Shown here one piece after another: positions 1 to 12,411 of a stretch of DNA of 64,000 nucleotides; the first letter of the stretch is position 1; each line of letters starts with the position of its first letter. The notes under the pieces were generated by a model, which worked only from the letters and a program-made list of their open reading frames with translations, did no database searches and had not been told where the DNA came from. Made by a program: the position numbers and the translations under genes. This stretch comes from Kitagawia praeruptora (taxonomy: Eukaryota > Streptophyta > Magnoliopsida > Apiales > Apiaceae), in assembly GCA_037693485.1 (NCBI GenBank), contig CM075346.1:93106501-93170500 (forward strand), read 5' to 3'.

Positions 1-635
1 GGTAACATCTAAATTGTTAATCTCTATTGAAGCGACAATGGATATAGAGATTTAGAACTTGCCATGCTAGCATAGGTTTATGGATGTTTTGACATGCATG
101 ATTCGTAGTGTAACTTTAACCATCTTACGCTGCCCTATGTGATCTCAATGGATAACTTGTTCTTAAACTGTTATGTTTTTAAATCTTATAGACATATAGG
201 GTCTAAACATGATTGGTGTCTACCCAACTTCTATCAATTTTATGGATGTTGAGCAGTTTGGTAAACGTATATCGACAGATATCGTGTACTTGTTTCGTGT
301 TGTCCGATCAGTTATCATAACCATCACATACATTGATTAAATACATCGACTCTAAACGAAGTATTTAATGAAGTTAGGATCCCATGTTTATTCTCTCATA
401 AGTAATTCGATTTTAATCTCATTAGTTAATTAATTCTTAGTATTGTTAAATTGCTTCTTAGTTAAATTAGTTAATCAAAACACAACTTTGATACTTGTCT
501 TAGCAGTGAATAATAATCATACATTGTTGCATAAGTGCATATTCTGAATATTACCAGCCTCTGTAGGAACGAACTCCACTTAATCTTATAATAATTACTT
601 GTGACCACGTACGCTTGCGTGATTTTGTGCGAACA
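1..635 (+). mobile_element. 3' part of a Gypsy-type LTR (start off-window)
   Basis: This stretch aligns, with roughly a third of bases changed, to the last 700 bases of the LTRs at 54,230 and 57,588. Shared landmarks are GCTAGCATAGGTTTATG, the ATAGACATATAGG block, and the ending GACCACGT...CTTGCGTGA...GTGCGAACA. After the terminal CA there is no tRNA-Asp primer site, so it is a 3' LTR or a solo LTR. It is an older relative of the element at 54,230-59,233. Confidence 0.75.
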
Positions 636-684
636 ATAGATTACCTTTTTGATTTGAAACTAATCTTACAATCATTAATATATA

Positions 685-945
685 CTCCCTCCGTCCTTTT
701 TGATTGTTAACATTTCACTTTTTCAAAACTTTCTGGCACGCATTTTAAGGTGCATTTTAAGGATAGTTAAATAACTTTTTTTTAAAATTTTCTTTTTCTG
801 TATAAAAATTTAAACATTAAATTTTTATACAGAAAAAGAAAATTTTAAAAAAAAGTTATTTAACTATCCTTAAAATGCACCTTAAAATGCGTGCCAGAAA
901 GTTTTGAAAAAGTGAAATGTTAACAATCAAAAAGGACGGAGGGAG
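685..945. mobile_element. Stowaway-type MITE
   Basis: The element is a near-perfect inverted repeat of about 125 bases per arm around a short AT loop. It starts CTCCCTCCGTCC and ends GGACGGAGGGAG, flanked by TA on both sides (683-684, 946-947). These are the classic termini and target duplication of Tc1/mariner-derived Stowaway MITEs. It has no coding capacity. The flanks also share ATCATTAATATATA on both sides, longer than the TA duplication. Confidence 0.93.
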
Positions 946-1189
946 TATAATCATTAATATATATATATACATGAAAATATCACACCATATTTTTCGAGAC
1001 ATTAGTATAATCTACAAACATGAGTATATTAAATTAAAATTTTAAAAATTATTAAAAATAATGATTATATAAAAACATAATTGTAATATTAAATAAAATT
1101 TATAACGTAATAAAATAAACCCGTGCATCGCACAGGCATAAAAGTTTGTTGGTTCGGTTTTCGGTACAGTCATCCTAATTATTAAAATA

Positions 1190-1608
1190 AACAATATAAT
1201 AATATAATTAATGATAATTAGCCGATTGTCTTTTTTAATCAAAAGACGTTTACTCTTAGGTGATGGTATTACCTTTTATAAACACCTAAAATATTGTATC
1301 TTCCAATCAATAATATTTTTTTTCTAATTAAAACACGTTAATATTTAATTTAAAACATAATCTTGCAATAATTAATATATACCCAAAAATATCAAATCAT
1401 ATCTTCTAATCACTAACAAAATTTAATAGAAATTCGTATATAACGAATAATAATCGTTAGATTTTTAGTAAAAATAAATCTTAGATCTAATGATTAGATA
1501 TATTATATGATTAAATTAATTTATTGAAATTTCAAGGTTCGAATTCTGTCAACGACATATTTATTTAAAATTTTATAATATAAATTTTAAACTATGCATA
1601 TCATTAAT

Positions 1609-1649
<41 letters not shown>

Positions 1650-1740
1650 TAAAATTAATTATTTAAAATAATTAATAATATAAAATTATTATTGCAACAT
1701 ATAATAAAATTTATTACATATCAAAAAAATTTCGTGCACC
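1190..1740 (+). mobile_element. Degenerate Helitron-family copy
   Basis: In the opposite orientation this carries the same ordered blocks as the Helitron at 26,614-27,114: the AACACCTA...TATCTTCTAATC region, the ATCGTTAGATTTTTAGTAAAAA block, AAGGTTCGAA...AACGACATATTTATTT and the ATGCATATCATTAATTAAAT block. A (TA)n run (1612-1646) interrupts it. No clean CTAG end is present, only CGTGCACCACCATGCAT at the expected place, so the ends are approximate. Confidence 0.45.
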
Positions 1741-2044
1741 ACCATGCATACTTATTTAGAATAGTAGTTATTAGGCTTTTTTATTATTAATGTATTTTTA
1801 TTTTCCAATTTTATCCTTCATCTACCCCTATCTATTATCTATCTATTATATATCTAATACACCAACAGGGGTTTCCCTGAACAAATTTATTCATAGGCTC
1901 GGACCCTCCGAACCTCACTCCAAACCTAACTCTAAATATTTGTAAAAATAATGTTATTCAAAGGATTCGAACTCATGACCTTGCATAACTAATGCAACAC
2001 CATAACCAGTATGAACATTTGAGCTTATATTAAAAATCATTATC

Positions 2045-2136
2045 TACATACATAAACACATATATACATACATACATAATTATTAATTATACTACACATA
2101 CATAAATAAATATACATGTATACGTACATACACACA

Positions 2137-2170
<34 letters not shown>

Positions 2171-3362
2171 CATACATACATACATACACTACATACATAA
2201 TTATTAATTATACATACATAAACATAAATAATTATACATGCATATGTACATACACACATACATACATACATACATACATACATAATTATTAATTATACAT
2301 GCATAAGTACTATATACATACATACATACATACATACATACATACATACATTTATGTTGTATAATCTATTAATATTTCATTATTTATAATATATTAATTG
2401 TTGTATAATTAATATGCATATTTATATATACAAACACATGTACAAACATAAATACATACATATATAAATTTATGTGGATATATATATAATAATCAGTGTT
2501 GCAGATTTCGGAAATCGGAATTATTCGGTTGAGGTACCGATTTACGATTTATCGGATGATTTGATTGAAAAATCGGCGATTTATCGGCGATTTTTGCAAA
2601 ATCGGCCAAATCGGTTACAAAATTTCGACCGATTTTTGGCCGATTTATCGGCGATTTTTCAAAAATCGGCCGATTTCTATAACAGAGATAATAATATACT
2701 ATAATATTATATACATACATGCATAAATACTATATAACATACACACATACATACATACATACATGCATGCATGCATGCATACATACATACATACATTTAT
2801 ATTGTATAATCTATTAATATTTCATATATTATTTATAATCGATTAATTGTTGTATAATTAATATGCATATTTATACATACATACACATGTACAAACATAA
2901 ATACATACATATATAAATTTTTGTGAATATATAACAATGTACTATAATATTATATACATACACATACTACATATTTTTGTTTATATGTATTAATTTGTAG
3001 ATAAATCTCAGTTGGCTTAACTCAGATAATGTATAATTATTAATTAGAATGTATATTTGTAGATAATTATTAATTATACATGCATACGTACGTACATACA
3101 TACATACATAACTATTAATTAATTATACATGCATAAGTACATGCATACATACATATATACATATATACATACATACATTCATACATACATAGTTACATAC
3201 ATACATGCATACATACATATATACATATATACATACATACATACATACATACATATATGCATACATAGTTATGTTCTATGTATATATGTCTGTATGTATA
3301 TATGCATACATACATATATACATACAACATAACTATTAATTATACATGCATACGTACATGCA

Positions 3363-3394
<32 letters not shown>

Positions 3395-3720
3395 ATATAT
3401 ACATACATTTATGTTGTATAATCTATTAATATTTCATTATTTGTAATCTATCAATTGTTGTATAATTAACATGCATATTTATACATACATACACATGTAC
3501 AAACATAAATACATACATATATAAATTTATGTGCATATATAATAATCTACTATAATATTATATACATATATACATACATACTATATAGCATACATACATA
3601 CATTTATGTTGTATAATCTATTAATATTTCATTATTTATAATATATTAATTACTGCATAATTATACATACATAAACTTGTACAAACATAAATACATATAT
3701 AAATTTATGTGGATATGTTA
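2045..3720. repeat. Compound TACA microsatellite and minisatellite tract
   Basis: Long runs of TACA/CATA tetranucleotides alternate with a longer block that starts TTTATGTTGTATAATC and ends near ACTATAATATTATATAC. That block recurs at about 2350, 2797, 3408 and 3602, giving a higher-order tandem repeat with variable microsatellite spacers. The short tyrosine/isoleucine-rich reading frames here on both strands are translations of the microsatellite and not genes. Confidence 0.85.
2494..2687. mobile_element. hAT-type MITE rich in ATCGG motifs
   Basis: A 194-bp block interrupts one copy of the surrounding higher-order repeat. It is flanked by a perfect 8-bp duplication ATAATAAT (2486-2493 and 2688-2695). 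Its ends, CAGTGTTGCAGA and the complement of TCTATAACAGAG, form an imperfect terminal inverted repeat. The interior is an array of ATCGG/CCGAT motifs in both orientations. The 8-bp duplication and CAGTG-like end fit a non-autonomous hAT element. Confidence 0.7.
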
Positions 3721-3928
3721 TAATGTACTATAATATTCACTAACATATACCATATCTTATTAATCATTTTAGATCTACTTTAATTATTTACGAATTAAAT
3801 ATTACAAAAAATATCCCAATACAAAAAAAACCTTCATGCCTATGTAAGTATAAAAAAACTTGTATTAACATTAACTATCGTAAAACTCATCAATCACATC
3901 TTTAAAACGTAAACGCATAAAACAATAT

Positions 3929-3932
<4 letters not shown>

Positions 3933-4018
<86 letters not shown>

Positions 4019-4383
4019 CTTACTCAAATAGAAACCAAATTAAAATAGAAACTAGAAACTAAACCCTAATCTAATATTTAAAGCTAATCTAATGACCAAA
4101 CTAGGGGGACCCCAATACAAAAAGTTCATAATATTCTAGGCTCCATCCAGCAAAAAAAAAAATTTATTATTGTTCACTGTTGATGTGGCAGTGACGTCAG
4201 CGTGAACAGTAATTTTTTTTTTTTTTTGCTGGATGGAGCCAATAATTTTAAACACTTTTTGTGAAGGTGCCCCTGGCGGGGCCATTAGAATGAATGAAAT
4301 AGAATTTATTTAATGTTAGTTTCTAGTTTCTAGTTTCTAGTTTCTAGTTTCTATTTAAGAGTTGGTTTCTATTTGATACTTTG

Positions 4384-4453
<70 letters not shown>
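3933..4453. repeat. Foldback element between two (TA)n tracts
   Basis: Two TA microsatellites (about 3933-4013 and 4386-4453) bracket a 370-bp foldback. Its outer ends share CAAATAGAAACC as an inverted repeat. An inner hairpin (4139-4240) has GGCTCCATCCAGC arms followed by A/T runs. Repeats of CTAGTTTCTAGTTT lie near the right end. Similar TA-flanked sequence starts at 63,853, so this is a repeat family. Class is unknown. Confidence 0.6.
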
Positions 4454-4456
<3 letters not shown>

Positions 4457-4938
4457 GAGCAAATGGGGGGTTCCATGAGCAAATTTATTCGTATAAAAAG
4501 TCGTATTTACCTCTACTAATTATATCTATGTTATATTTCCGGGGGCTATTTAGGTATTGCAACACTAACATATTTATTACATATATAATAATAACTAATA
4601 TGAACTAATATGCATTTATTATTATGTAATTAATACTTGAATGTATCTCTGTATCCATCCATGTTAACTCTATATATTTATATTTTCGAAGTACGGTTTT
4701 GATCTTAACATTGACCAATTTATTACATATCGTTCAAGTTTATTTTAACAAAACAAAACATAGTGAAAAATATAAATAGATTTAATTTAACCAAAATTAT
4801 AATTTGCATGTCACGATCGGGTATTGCATAAATTCTATTTACTCAGAACAATTGCTACAAAGATATGAACAATCGAATATATCAACAAATCAATCCTACG
4901 TGATTACGAATAATTCATAAATTTGTAATCTAGAGCAT

Positions 4939-4968
4939 GCCCGTGCCTTGCACGGGCTACAAAGCTAG
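4939..4968 (+). mobile_element. Helitron 3' terminus
   Basis: A perfect hairpin (arms GCCCGTGC and GCACGGGC, loop CTT) is followed seven bases later by CTAG and then T. That is the standard 3' end of a plant Helitron. The 5' TC end upstream was not identified. Confidence 0.65.
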
Positions 4969-5002
4969 TTTAATACTAATACTTGAAAGTGTACATTTAA
5001 TA

Positions 5003-5052
5003 GAGCCTAGATCTTCTGTCCCCTTCTCCATGCCCCCTTCTCCATCCCCTGC
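5003..5052. mobile_element. Left part of a Mutator-type MITE split by element A
   Basis: The sequence preceded by CATTTAATA (4994-5002) is the left end of a foldback whose remainder lies at 17,664-17,813, followed by the same 9-bp CATTTAATA (17,814-17,822). CTGTCCCCTTCT is part of the terminal inverted repeat. The 12.6-kb retrotransposon interrupts it at CCTGC. Confidence 0.7.
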
Positions 5053-6037
5053 TGTTATTCCCAGATTACACACTTGTATAATTGTAGAAGGGGGGGTTGA
5101 ATACAATTCTTGATAGTTATAAATTTCTGATAAAAACCACAGAAATCTATAAAGAAATAATTGCTGAATAAGAAATGGTTCACAAACACATAAAAAATCA
5201 GGTGGTTAAATGTACCACCTGAGACTTTTATTTGAAGAAAACTCTGTGATACAAATGTACACAGCTTCTGTTTTTACAACTCTTTGCTTCTAAAGATATT
5301 CAAGAAACCCTAAGCAAATATGTCTATTTTCTTAGTTTCTAAAGAGTTGCTATACTTGGTTATATATCCCAAGTTTACAAGTACTACAGGAATAAGATAA
5401 TATTAATCTAATTCAAGTTGACTTGCTACTCCACTCCAAATCCACATGTAGCCGAAAGGTTGTCCTTGTGAACAGATATGTCCCCTGCACCTTTCTTGTA
5501 TGTACTGTGTAAATGGAATGCTTCTTTCTTCTGTGTTTCCAAAGTATGGCTGCCATACTGCTTTTTATACCTACTATCAACCCATGTGATCTGTCAGTCA
5601 AACCTGTCCTTATCAACTGCTAATTCCCAACTAGCATAGGATAAAGTGATAATGATTATCCGTTGATGTTGTGCACAGTTATCCGTTGATGGTAGTTTGA
5701 GCTGTATCCGTTGATAGAGTAGATTTGAGTTGTATCCATTGATAGAGCCCTGTTCTCATCCGTTGATACACTTTCACTTAGACAGAATTACATAGCATAG
5801 CTTATTTACAATTGGCTACCCTATTCTGCCTATCCATTGATGGTCAACATGACTCTGAATAAAAACACTATCAACTGATAAATAGAGATATTGCAGTATG
5901 CTACAAAACCTCATCCGTTGATGAGCTACCTGTCAACGAATAAGTTATAAAGTCTTATCCGTTGACAGTTACAAAACTTGACTTATACAATTTTGCTTGA
6001 ATGTTAAGTTATCATCAACTACAACATATTCCTAACA
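5053..6037 (-). repeat. Element A 3' LTR
   Basis: Direct repeat of 16,677-17,663. It contains a cluster of the 9-mer ATCCGTTGA (six exact copies between 5658 and 5965) plus near copies such as ATCCATTGA. A 67-codon ORF occurs in both LTRs simply because they are copies. Confidence 0.95.
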
Positions 6038-6050
6038 ATCTCCCCCAATT
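6038..6050 (-). other. Polypurine tract of element A
   Basis: On the minus strand, ATTGGGGGAGAT directly abuts the 3' LTR. This is the plus-strand priming site expected of a copia element. Confidence 0.8.
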
Positions 6051-6213
6051 TATACTTGATGGCAATAAAGCATAAATTCAGAACCTTGATGATAACAAAA
6101 CATTCCTAAAGATTTATACACTACAGTATGCAAAAATTGTATTAAGCTGCAAAAATTAAAAACATAAAGCTTTAAGACACTTATCAGAGATGTGCTCCTT
6201 TAGATTGAGCAGA

Positions 6214-9200
6214 TTAATGATGTTTCCTCTCTCTGGTTGGCTGCACCCTTGACTTTCCTTCCTTGGCAGAGTTGGACTCAATTTGCACTTGAAGTTGCCT
6301 ATAGAAGGTATCTTCTTCAACAACTTTTGGATTTAGCTTTAGTTGTAACCATCTTAGGTAATCAGAAGAATCTAACCTGAAGAATCTCCTAGTGCCCTCT
6401 TCATCCCTGAACTCCATCATCCAAAAGGGTTGAATGTGGATTTTCTGTCCATTATATGGGATCTTCATTTTCTTTGGTAGACTTGAGGGTGAGTTCCATT
6501 CTCTCCTTATTTCTTCTATTCTGCTAATTATCTCCCTTCTAGCTATCTCAGAGAACCCTGTGTGTCTCTTGAATGCTGAGAACACTTTGGTCAATGTATG
6601 ATAATTCTCTCCAAGAACCTTCTGAAATGGCCATGTCCTCTGACTTCCTCCCTTGTAGACAAACACTAATCTCTCAGGCTGATTCTTGTACTTGTCAATT
6701 CCTCTTACTTCTGACAATTCATCCAAATATAGATTCATGCCAGAGTATTCTTCAATTTCTGCCTGATAGATAAAGTCTTCTTTGTTTTCCAAGATTGGTT
6801 GTTTGATAATAGCAGGTACCCTAGCAACTTGAACTGGTCCCTTTGAAAGTTGCTTCTTTGGAGCCCTTTTCTTCTGTTTTGGATTCAGCAAGAATGAAGG
6901 AACTTCAATTGAATCAAAATTCATTGGTTCTTCTTTAGGCATTATGGGGTCACCATGAAAGTTCACAGTTGGGTCGATTACTGTTGCAGCTATAGATACT
7001 GATGAGCCAGTAGTTTCTTTTTCTGGAGAGGGTTCTAGAGAAAGAACCCTTTTGGTTTTAGCTTTCCTTCTTTTAGGTTTGGTTTTGGGAACTTCCTCAG
7101 GTTCCTTCATTTCAACCTCTACCTCATCCATTAACTCTTGAGCCAGCCTGGCTTGCTTCTCATCTGAGTTTTCATGTTGATTTTCTGTACTTGGATGAGC
7201 TTCCCTTTGGATTCTGGAGACTTCTTCTCTTTTAGCTTCCACAAATCTAGGATGGCTGTTGGATATGTTTAATACTTTTCCATTCCTTATAATTACAGCC
7301 ATCCAATCTCTTACACTCTTATTTGTCTGCTCTTTGAACTCTATGATTGTTTTTCCCATTAGCTTTTCTTCATCATTCTTGGGAAATGGGTAGTCTAATT
7401 GAAGCTTGTTCTTCCCATTTTCCTTTGGAGGTGAGTAGGCTCTGGTTTTGATGACTGGTTCAAACTCTTTGACATATGATGGCTCAGCATCATAGAATGT
7501 AGGAGCCACAATCTTTGGAGTGAGCACCTTCATGATTGTGGTTGATATTGTTGGAGCAGAAGATTGAGCATTAAGGGACAGAGATGATGCAATTGATTCA
7601 TTGATCATCCTCTCTGCCTTTAGAATTCTTTCATTATTATCCTTGTTGATCTTTTCCAAAGCTTCTATTCTGGCTTGCCTTTCACCATCTGAGATTTCTT
7701 CTAAACTTTGAATCTCAGGCAAAGCCACTTGTTTCTTCACAGGGGAAGCCTTTATTTCAAACTCTATTGGATTGACCACTACAATTGGCTGTTGCTCCCC
7801 CTCAATCTATGCTATCTTACTACTGGTAGCTTGAATTTGACCAGATGATGTTGCAGCCTCTTCTTTGCTTGTTCCCATTTTCTCCACCTTTTTGTTAGCA
7901 TCAAGGGTTGGGGATGAAGCTGCAAGTAGCATTTCCAGTAGTTGAGTTTGTTTTGATTGATTGGCAATGATAGTTTGCATTTGAGATTCCATAATATCCA
8001 CTCTGGAGGAAAGAAGTTGAACAGACTTAGCCAGGCTATCTTCTTTGAGAAGTTTGCTAGTAAGCACCTTCTGAGTGGTAGTAGGAGCTAGTGCCTCAAT
8101 CCTGGCATCTAGTTCTATCTTCATATCTCTAATTGCAGTTTTGACCTCCTCCTGTTGTGTTATTTGAATAACTGAGTGCATCTTTTGCAATTTCAGTGAG
8201 GCCATAACCTGCTCAAGAACAGTCTTTCTCTGTGGTTCTGCAGTTTGGTGCTCAGCCTTAGCAGATTGATATTGCTTCATGATTTCCACATTGAGATCCC
8301 TAAGTTCAGTGGCATTGGTAAACATCCATTCTGGAGTTTTTTCCTCATTGATTTCTTCACCATCTGAACTTTGACTGTCATCACTGCCAAATTCTTCACT
8401 TCCAGCACTTGGAGACAGGGTTTGTAAAGCTTCTTTTGCTCTTTGAAGAGATTTTGAGGTGTGCACTAGGTGCATTGCCTTCTCTGCCTCCACATTGCCC
8501 TGTTGCGCCATGACTTCATAGGCAGAAACAGGATGAGTAAAGGTTTCAGGATCCAAAGAGATGGAGTCAATAATTGACTGATATTCTTGTCGAAATTCCA
8601 TCTCTTTGGAAGCTTCATTAACCTCCATTAACTCACTTGCAATGGCTGAATCTTCCTGCCTTATTTCTCCTGTAGTCCTTTCTCTCCTCTCATCTCTCTT
8701 TTCTTGCATCAAGGGCTCCCCCTGGCTCACACCTCTCACACCCTCACCTTCACCTACTAAGGTGGAACTCTCTTGCTCTCCTTTTGCCTGACCGGAAGAA
8801 ATGGTCAGCCTCTCATTATTTTTCTCTCCTTTTGCCTGCTCACAAGGCAGCCTCTCACTCCCTTCCCTCATTCCTAAAAGTGTTTCAACTACTACAAACT
8901 CCTCCACAGTTGACATGGGAATGTCACAGTTTGCAGTGGTAGAGAGAGTTGTCAACGGATAAAGTGTATCCGTTGATGTAGTAGTTATTGCTGTCAACGG
9001 ATGATTAGTTGTAGACACATCCGTTGATGGAGAAACACTTGTCAACGGATGAAAGATATCCGTTGATGAAGGAAAAAGAGTATCCGTTGAAGTGAAAACC
9101 AACACTGAATCTGTGGTGATTGATTTTAAGGAAGAGGCCACAGATAGTGTTGTGAATTCAGGAATGGAAGATTGATGGCCCAACAAATCATCTAAAAGAT

Positions 9201-10677
9201 GATGACCACCAATTGTTGAGTGGGGCTTCTCCAAGAATTTTAAAGATGGAGAATCAGGAATTGATGTAGATATCATATCCATATCCAGAGATGGAGTTGG
9301 TGATGGTGGATTAAAATGTGTATCGATTTGAAGGTTAAGATCAAGGGGCTGTGACTCCACATTTATTGAAGTCACATCAAGCTGAACTTGAGAAGGTACA
9401 GTTTGCTGTACTGTGTGTGCACCCTGTGATTCCCCAATGGTTTTGGATTTTACTCTTCTACCATAGGTTTTTGAGTGAGAGCTATCTGTGTCTCTTGCCC
9501 TTTTGTGCAGTGTTCCTGGAATGGAACTTAAATCAGTAGTCACACCCTGTTGAGAGGATGTAACTAGAATTTGGCTTGAAGGTTCATTAACAGTCTTTTG
9601 AGAGACTAAAATGTTGGTTGCACCTGCCTCACCTTCCTTATCCTTAGGGCTTCTTTGATGTTCACCCTGTCCCTCACCACTCACTACCACCTTCACACTC
9701 CCCTCAAGAGTTTTGGTAGTTTTTGCAACAGGTGCCTTTTGAGAGACACCTGAGGTTTGTCTTTTAGATTGTGGTTTTGAGACTTTGGATTTAGTCACTT
9801 TGGTAGGAGCCTGTTTGGTCACAACTACAGACTCCATTGTGACAATGGAAGGCAAAGAAATTTGGGTAGAGATAGGAGTAATAAGATTAGAAGCTACCTG
9901 AACAATTGGTGGATAAACCAATTGCACTCCTGCATTCAGATTCATTCGAATCAAGTCACTGAGGACTCTCTTCTCCTGTACAAAGCAACTGAACTTATTA
10001 TCCGGGTTAGAGAGGGATAGCTCATTCTCTGACATATGCAGGCCTAAGAGCATCAAAAATCTAGCAAAGTAGATATTTTTGCCCCTAGTTTATTTGTTAC
10101 CCAATTTAGCTGTTATTTCATACATTACTAGTGTGCCAAAGTTGAAGTATTTATCAGTTAAAAGCATAAAAAGCATCACTAGCATGGTTTTAGTAACAGC
10201 ATCAAAATTACTAATTTTACCAGAAAAAGTTTTAATGAAAGCATCACACAGATAACTCCATTCTTTAACCATACCCTTCCTAACAATTTTGCCTAAATTG
10301 TCAGTACTAAATGCATATCCACTTGAGTTTAGCATGGTAACTATTTCAGCATCGGTTGGAAATGATGTACAATTATTTTCAGGTAATTTTAAACATGCAG
10401 TAAAGACATCAGAATTAGCCACATAATTTTTACCCTTAAGAGAAAAAGAGATAGTTTCATTAGTACCATTAAATTCAACCGATGTCCACATTTCCTCAAT
10501 TACTTCATGAATGAGGGGTGTGGTGGTAGTCATAGCATATGACAGTTTGCATTTCTTCACGAAATTCATCATGATGTGATATGCTTCTGGAGCGTTCACT
10601 GTATCAACAAAGGCCGCGAAATTGTTCTTCTCATAGGTAAACCCAGTGGAAGACATCATCTTAACAATGGACGCCAT
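6214..10677 (-). pseudogene. Element A extra ORF downstream of pol (three in-frame segments)
   Basis: Three open segments, 10,677-10,090 (195 aa), 10,056-7807 (749 aa) and 7779-6214 (521 aa), lie in the same minus-strand frame. Only a TAA at 10,090-10,092 and a TAG at 7807-7809 separate them, so this was one ORF of about 1,490 codons. The N-terminal part is compact and globular-looking (motif KGMVKEWSYLCDAFIKTFSG). The middle is low-complexity, rich in Ser/Thr/Val and repeated STD and HPLT peptides, with a glutamate/glutamine-rich probable coiled coil. The C-terminal 170 residues look folded again (LVFVYKGGSQRTWPF; FWMMEFRDEEGTRRFFRLDS). Sireviruses are known for an env-like or unassigned ORF in this position. 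I see no convincing signal peptide or membrane helix, so I do not call it env. Function unknown. Confidence 0.75.
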
Positions 10678-10937
10678 TGAAGTGTTTGAACTTTTGTTGC
10701 AGAGAGAGTTTTAGTGAAGAAGATGCAGTTAACTAATGAGATTCTTGAAAATGAATAAAGGTGAGATGTGAGAGCACAAGACAGCCTTTTATATTTTTCA
10801 AGAATTAAAAATGAAATAATTAAAAGTAATTACCCCATTGGACAAAAGTAACTGTCAGATAATAAATGAAAAGAAAAGAAGTACAGCTGTGACTAATTAT
10901 ACACGTTTACCAACGGCTATAAAAAGAAATATATATA

Positions 10938-11300
10938 TCAACGGATAAAGATTGGACGGTTGAGAAAACAGTTTATCCATCGATGACGTGGACAACCTGT
11001 TATCCGTTGCATTTCACTTGGCACAAAGTGCATTTCTACTGTACCATTCATCACATGCTCTCTAATGAAGTGGTATTTGATGTCAATATGCTTGGTTCTC
11101 GAATGTTGCACTGAATTCTCTGTGATGGCAATAGCACTAGTGTTGTCACAGAAAATTGGAATCTTCTCAACTTTTAGACCATAGTCAATAAGTTGATTTT
11201 TCATCCAAAGAATCTGTGCACAATAACTTCCATCTGCAATGTACTCAGCTTCGGCTGTAGAGGTGGAGACTGAGTTCTGTTTCTTACTGAACCATGACAC
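10938..11300 (-). pseudogene. Element A RNase H, C-terminally altered
   Basis: This encodes the RNase H part of copia pol (STAEAEYIA, FCDNTSAI, RTKHIDIKYHFIREHV). It is shifted one base relative to the reverse transcriptase frame by an extra base near 11,300 (GGGAAA run). The usual C-terminal end (a LADIFTKPL-like motif in relatives, as seen in element C) is missing. After VPSE the reading continues into unrelated sequence exactly where a CAACGGAT motif begins, and stops at 10,938. The domain is therefore probably non-functional. Confidence 0.85.
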
Positions 11301-12411
11301 AAGCCTGTTTCCCTAGAAATTGACAGGAGCCTGTAGTACTTTTCCTATCAATTCTGCAACCTGCATAGTCTGCATCTGAATAGCCAATTAGATCAAAGCC
11401 AGAATCTCTTGGGTACCAAATGCCAAGGTTTGGTGTTCCCTTGAGATACCTGAAAATTCTCTTAATAGCAATCAAGTGAGACTCTCTAGGGTCAGCTTGA
11501 AATCTAGCACAAAGACATGTGGAAAACATTATATCAGGTCTACTAGCTGTTAGATATAGAAGTGAGCCTACCATGCCTCTATAGCTTGAGATGTCCACAG
11601 ATTTTTCCTTAGTATTCAGCTCAAGCTTAGTTGCAGTGGCCATAGGTGTTTTTGCAGAGGCACAATCCATTAAGTCAAATTTCTTTAAGAGATCATAAAT
11701 ATATTTTGTTTGACTTATGAAAATTCCCTCAGTAACTTGATTTACTTGTAAACCAAGAAAGTAAGTTAATTCACCCATCATGCTCATTTCATACCTACTT
11801 TGCATAAGTTTGGCAAACCTTTTGCAAAGCTTCTCATCTGTAGACCCAAAAATAATATCATCTACATAGATTTGAACAAGTATTGAAGAACCATTGACAT
11901 TTCTATGAAATAAGGTTTTATCTACTGTACCTCTAGTGAAGTGATTCTCCAAAAGAAATTGAGATAAAGTGTCATACCAGGCTCTCGGTGCTTGCTTCAA
12001 ACCATAAAGTGTTTTCAAAAGAAGATATACATATTCTGGAAATTCTGGATCTTCAAAGCCAGGAGGTTGATGGACATATACCTCTTCTTCCAGTTCCCCA
12101 TTTAGAAAGGCACTTTTGACATCCATCTGATAGACTTTGAAATTGGCATGTGCTGCATAGGCTAGGAAAATTCTAATTGCCTCAAGTCTTGCCACTGGAG
12201 CAAAAGTTTTATCAAAATCTATTCCTTCTTCTTGAGAATAGCCCTTTGCCACTAATCTAGCTTTATTCCTCACAATTATGCCATTTTCATCAGTCTTATT
12301 CTTGAGAACCCATTTGGTACCTATGATACCTCTATCATCAGGTTTGGGCACAAGCTTCCATACTTTATTTCTCTCAAATTGTTTAGCTCTTCTTGCATTG
12401 CTAAGACCCAA
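11284..12411 (-). pseudogene. Element A reverse transcriptase
   Basis: This is the copia RVT_2 domain. It starts WKLVPKPDDRGIIGTKWV, then has FAPVARLEAIR, a catalytic YVDD box (IYVDDIIFGSTDEK) and a C-terminal GYSDADYAGC that begins RNase H. It copies element RNA into DNA in the virus-like particle. The frame is offset from the integrase ORF: a base is missing in the TTT of AATTTGAGAG near 12,395. The domain itself is intact in sequence, but it can be joined to neither the upstream nor the downstream domain without frame changes. Confidence 0.9.

Noticed and set aside
2092..3332. Small ORFs rich in Tyr, Ile, His and Cys
   Set aside because: They are translations of TACA/CATA microsatellite on either strand.
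5413..5616. 67-aa ORF repeated at 17,038-17,241
   Set aside because: Identical because it lies in both LTRs of element A; no domain, not expected to be translated.
5640..5970. CRISPR-like array of ATCCGTTGA motifs
   Set aside because: Spacing is irregular, repeats are only 9-12 bases, orientation varies elsewhere, and the sequence is clearly a plant LTR.
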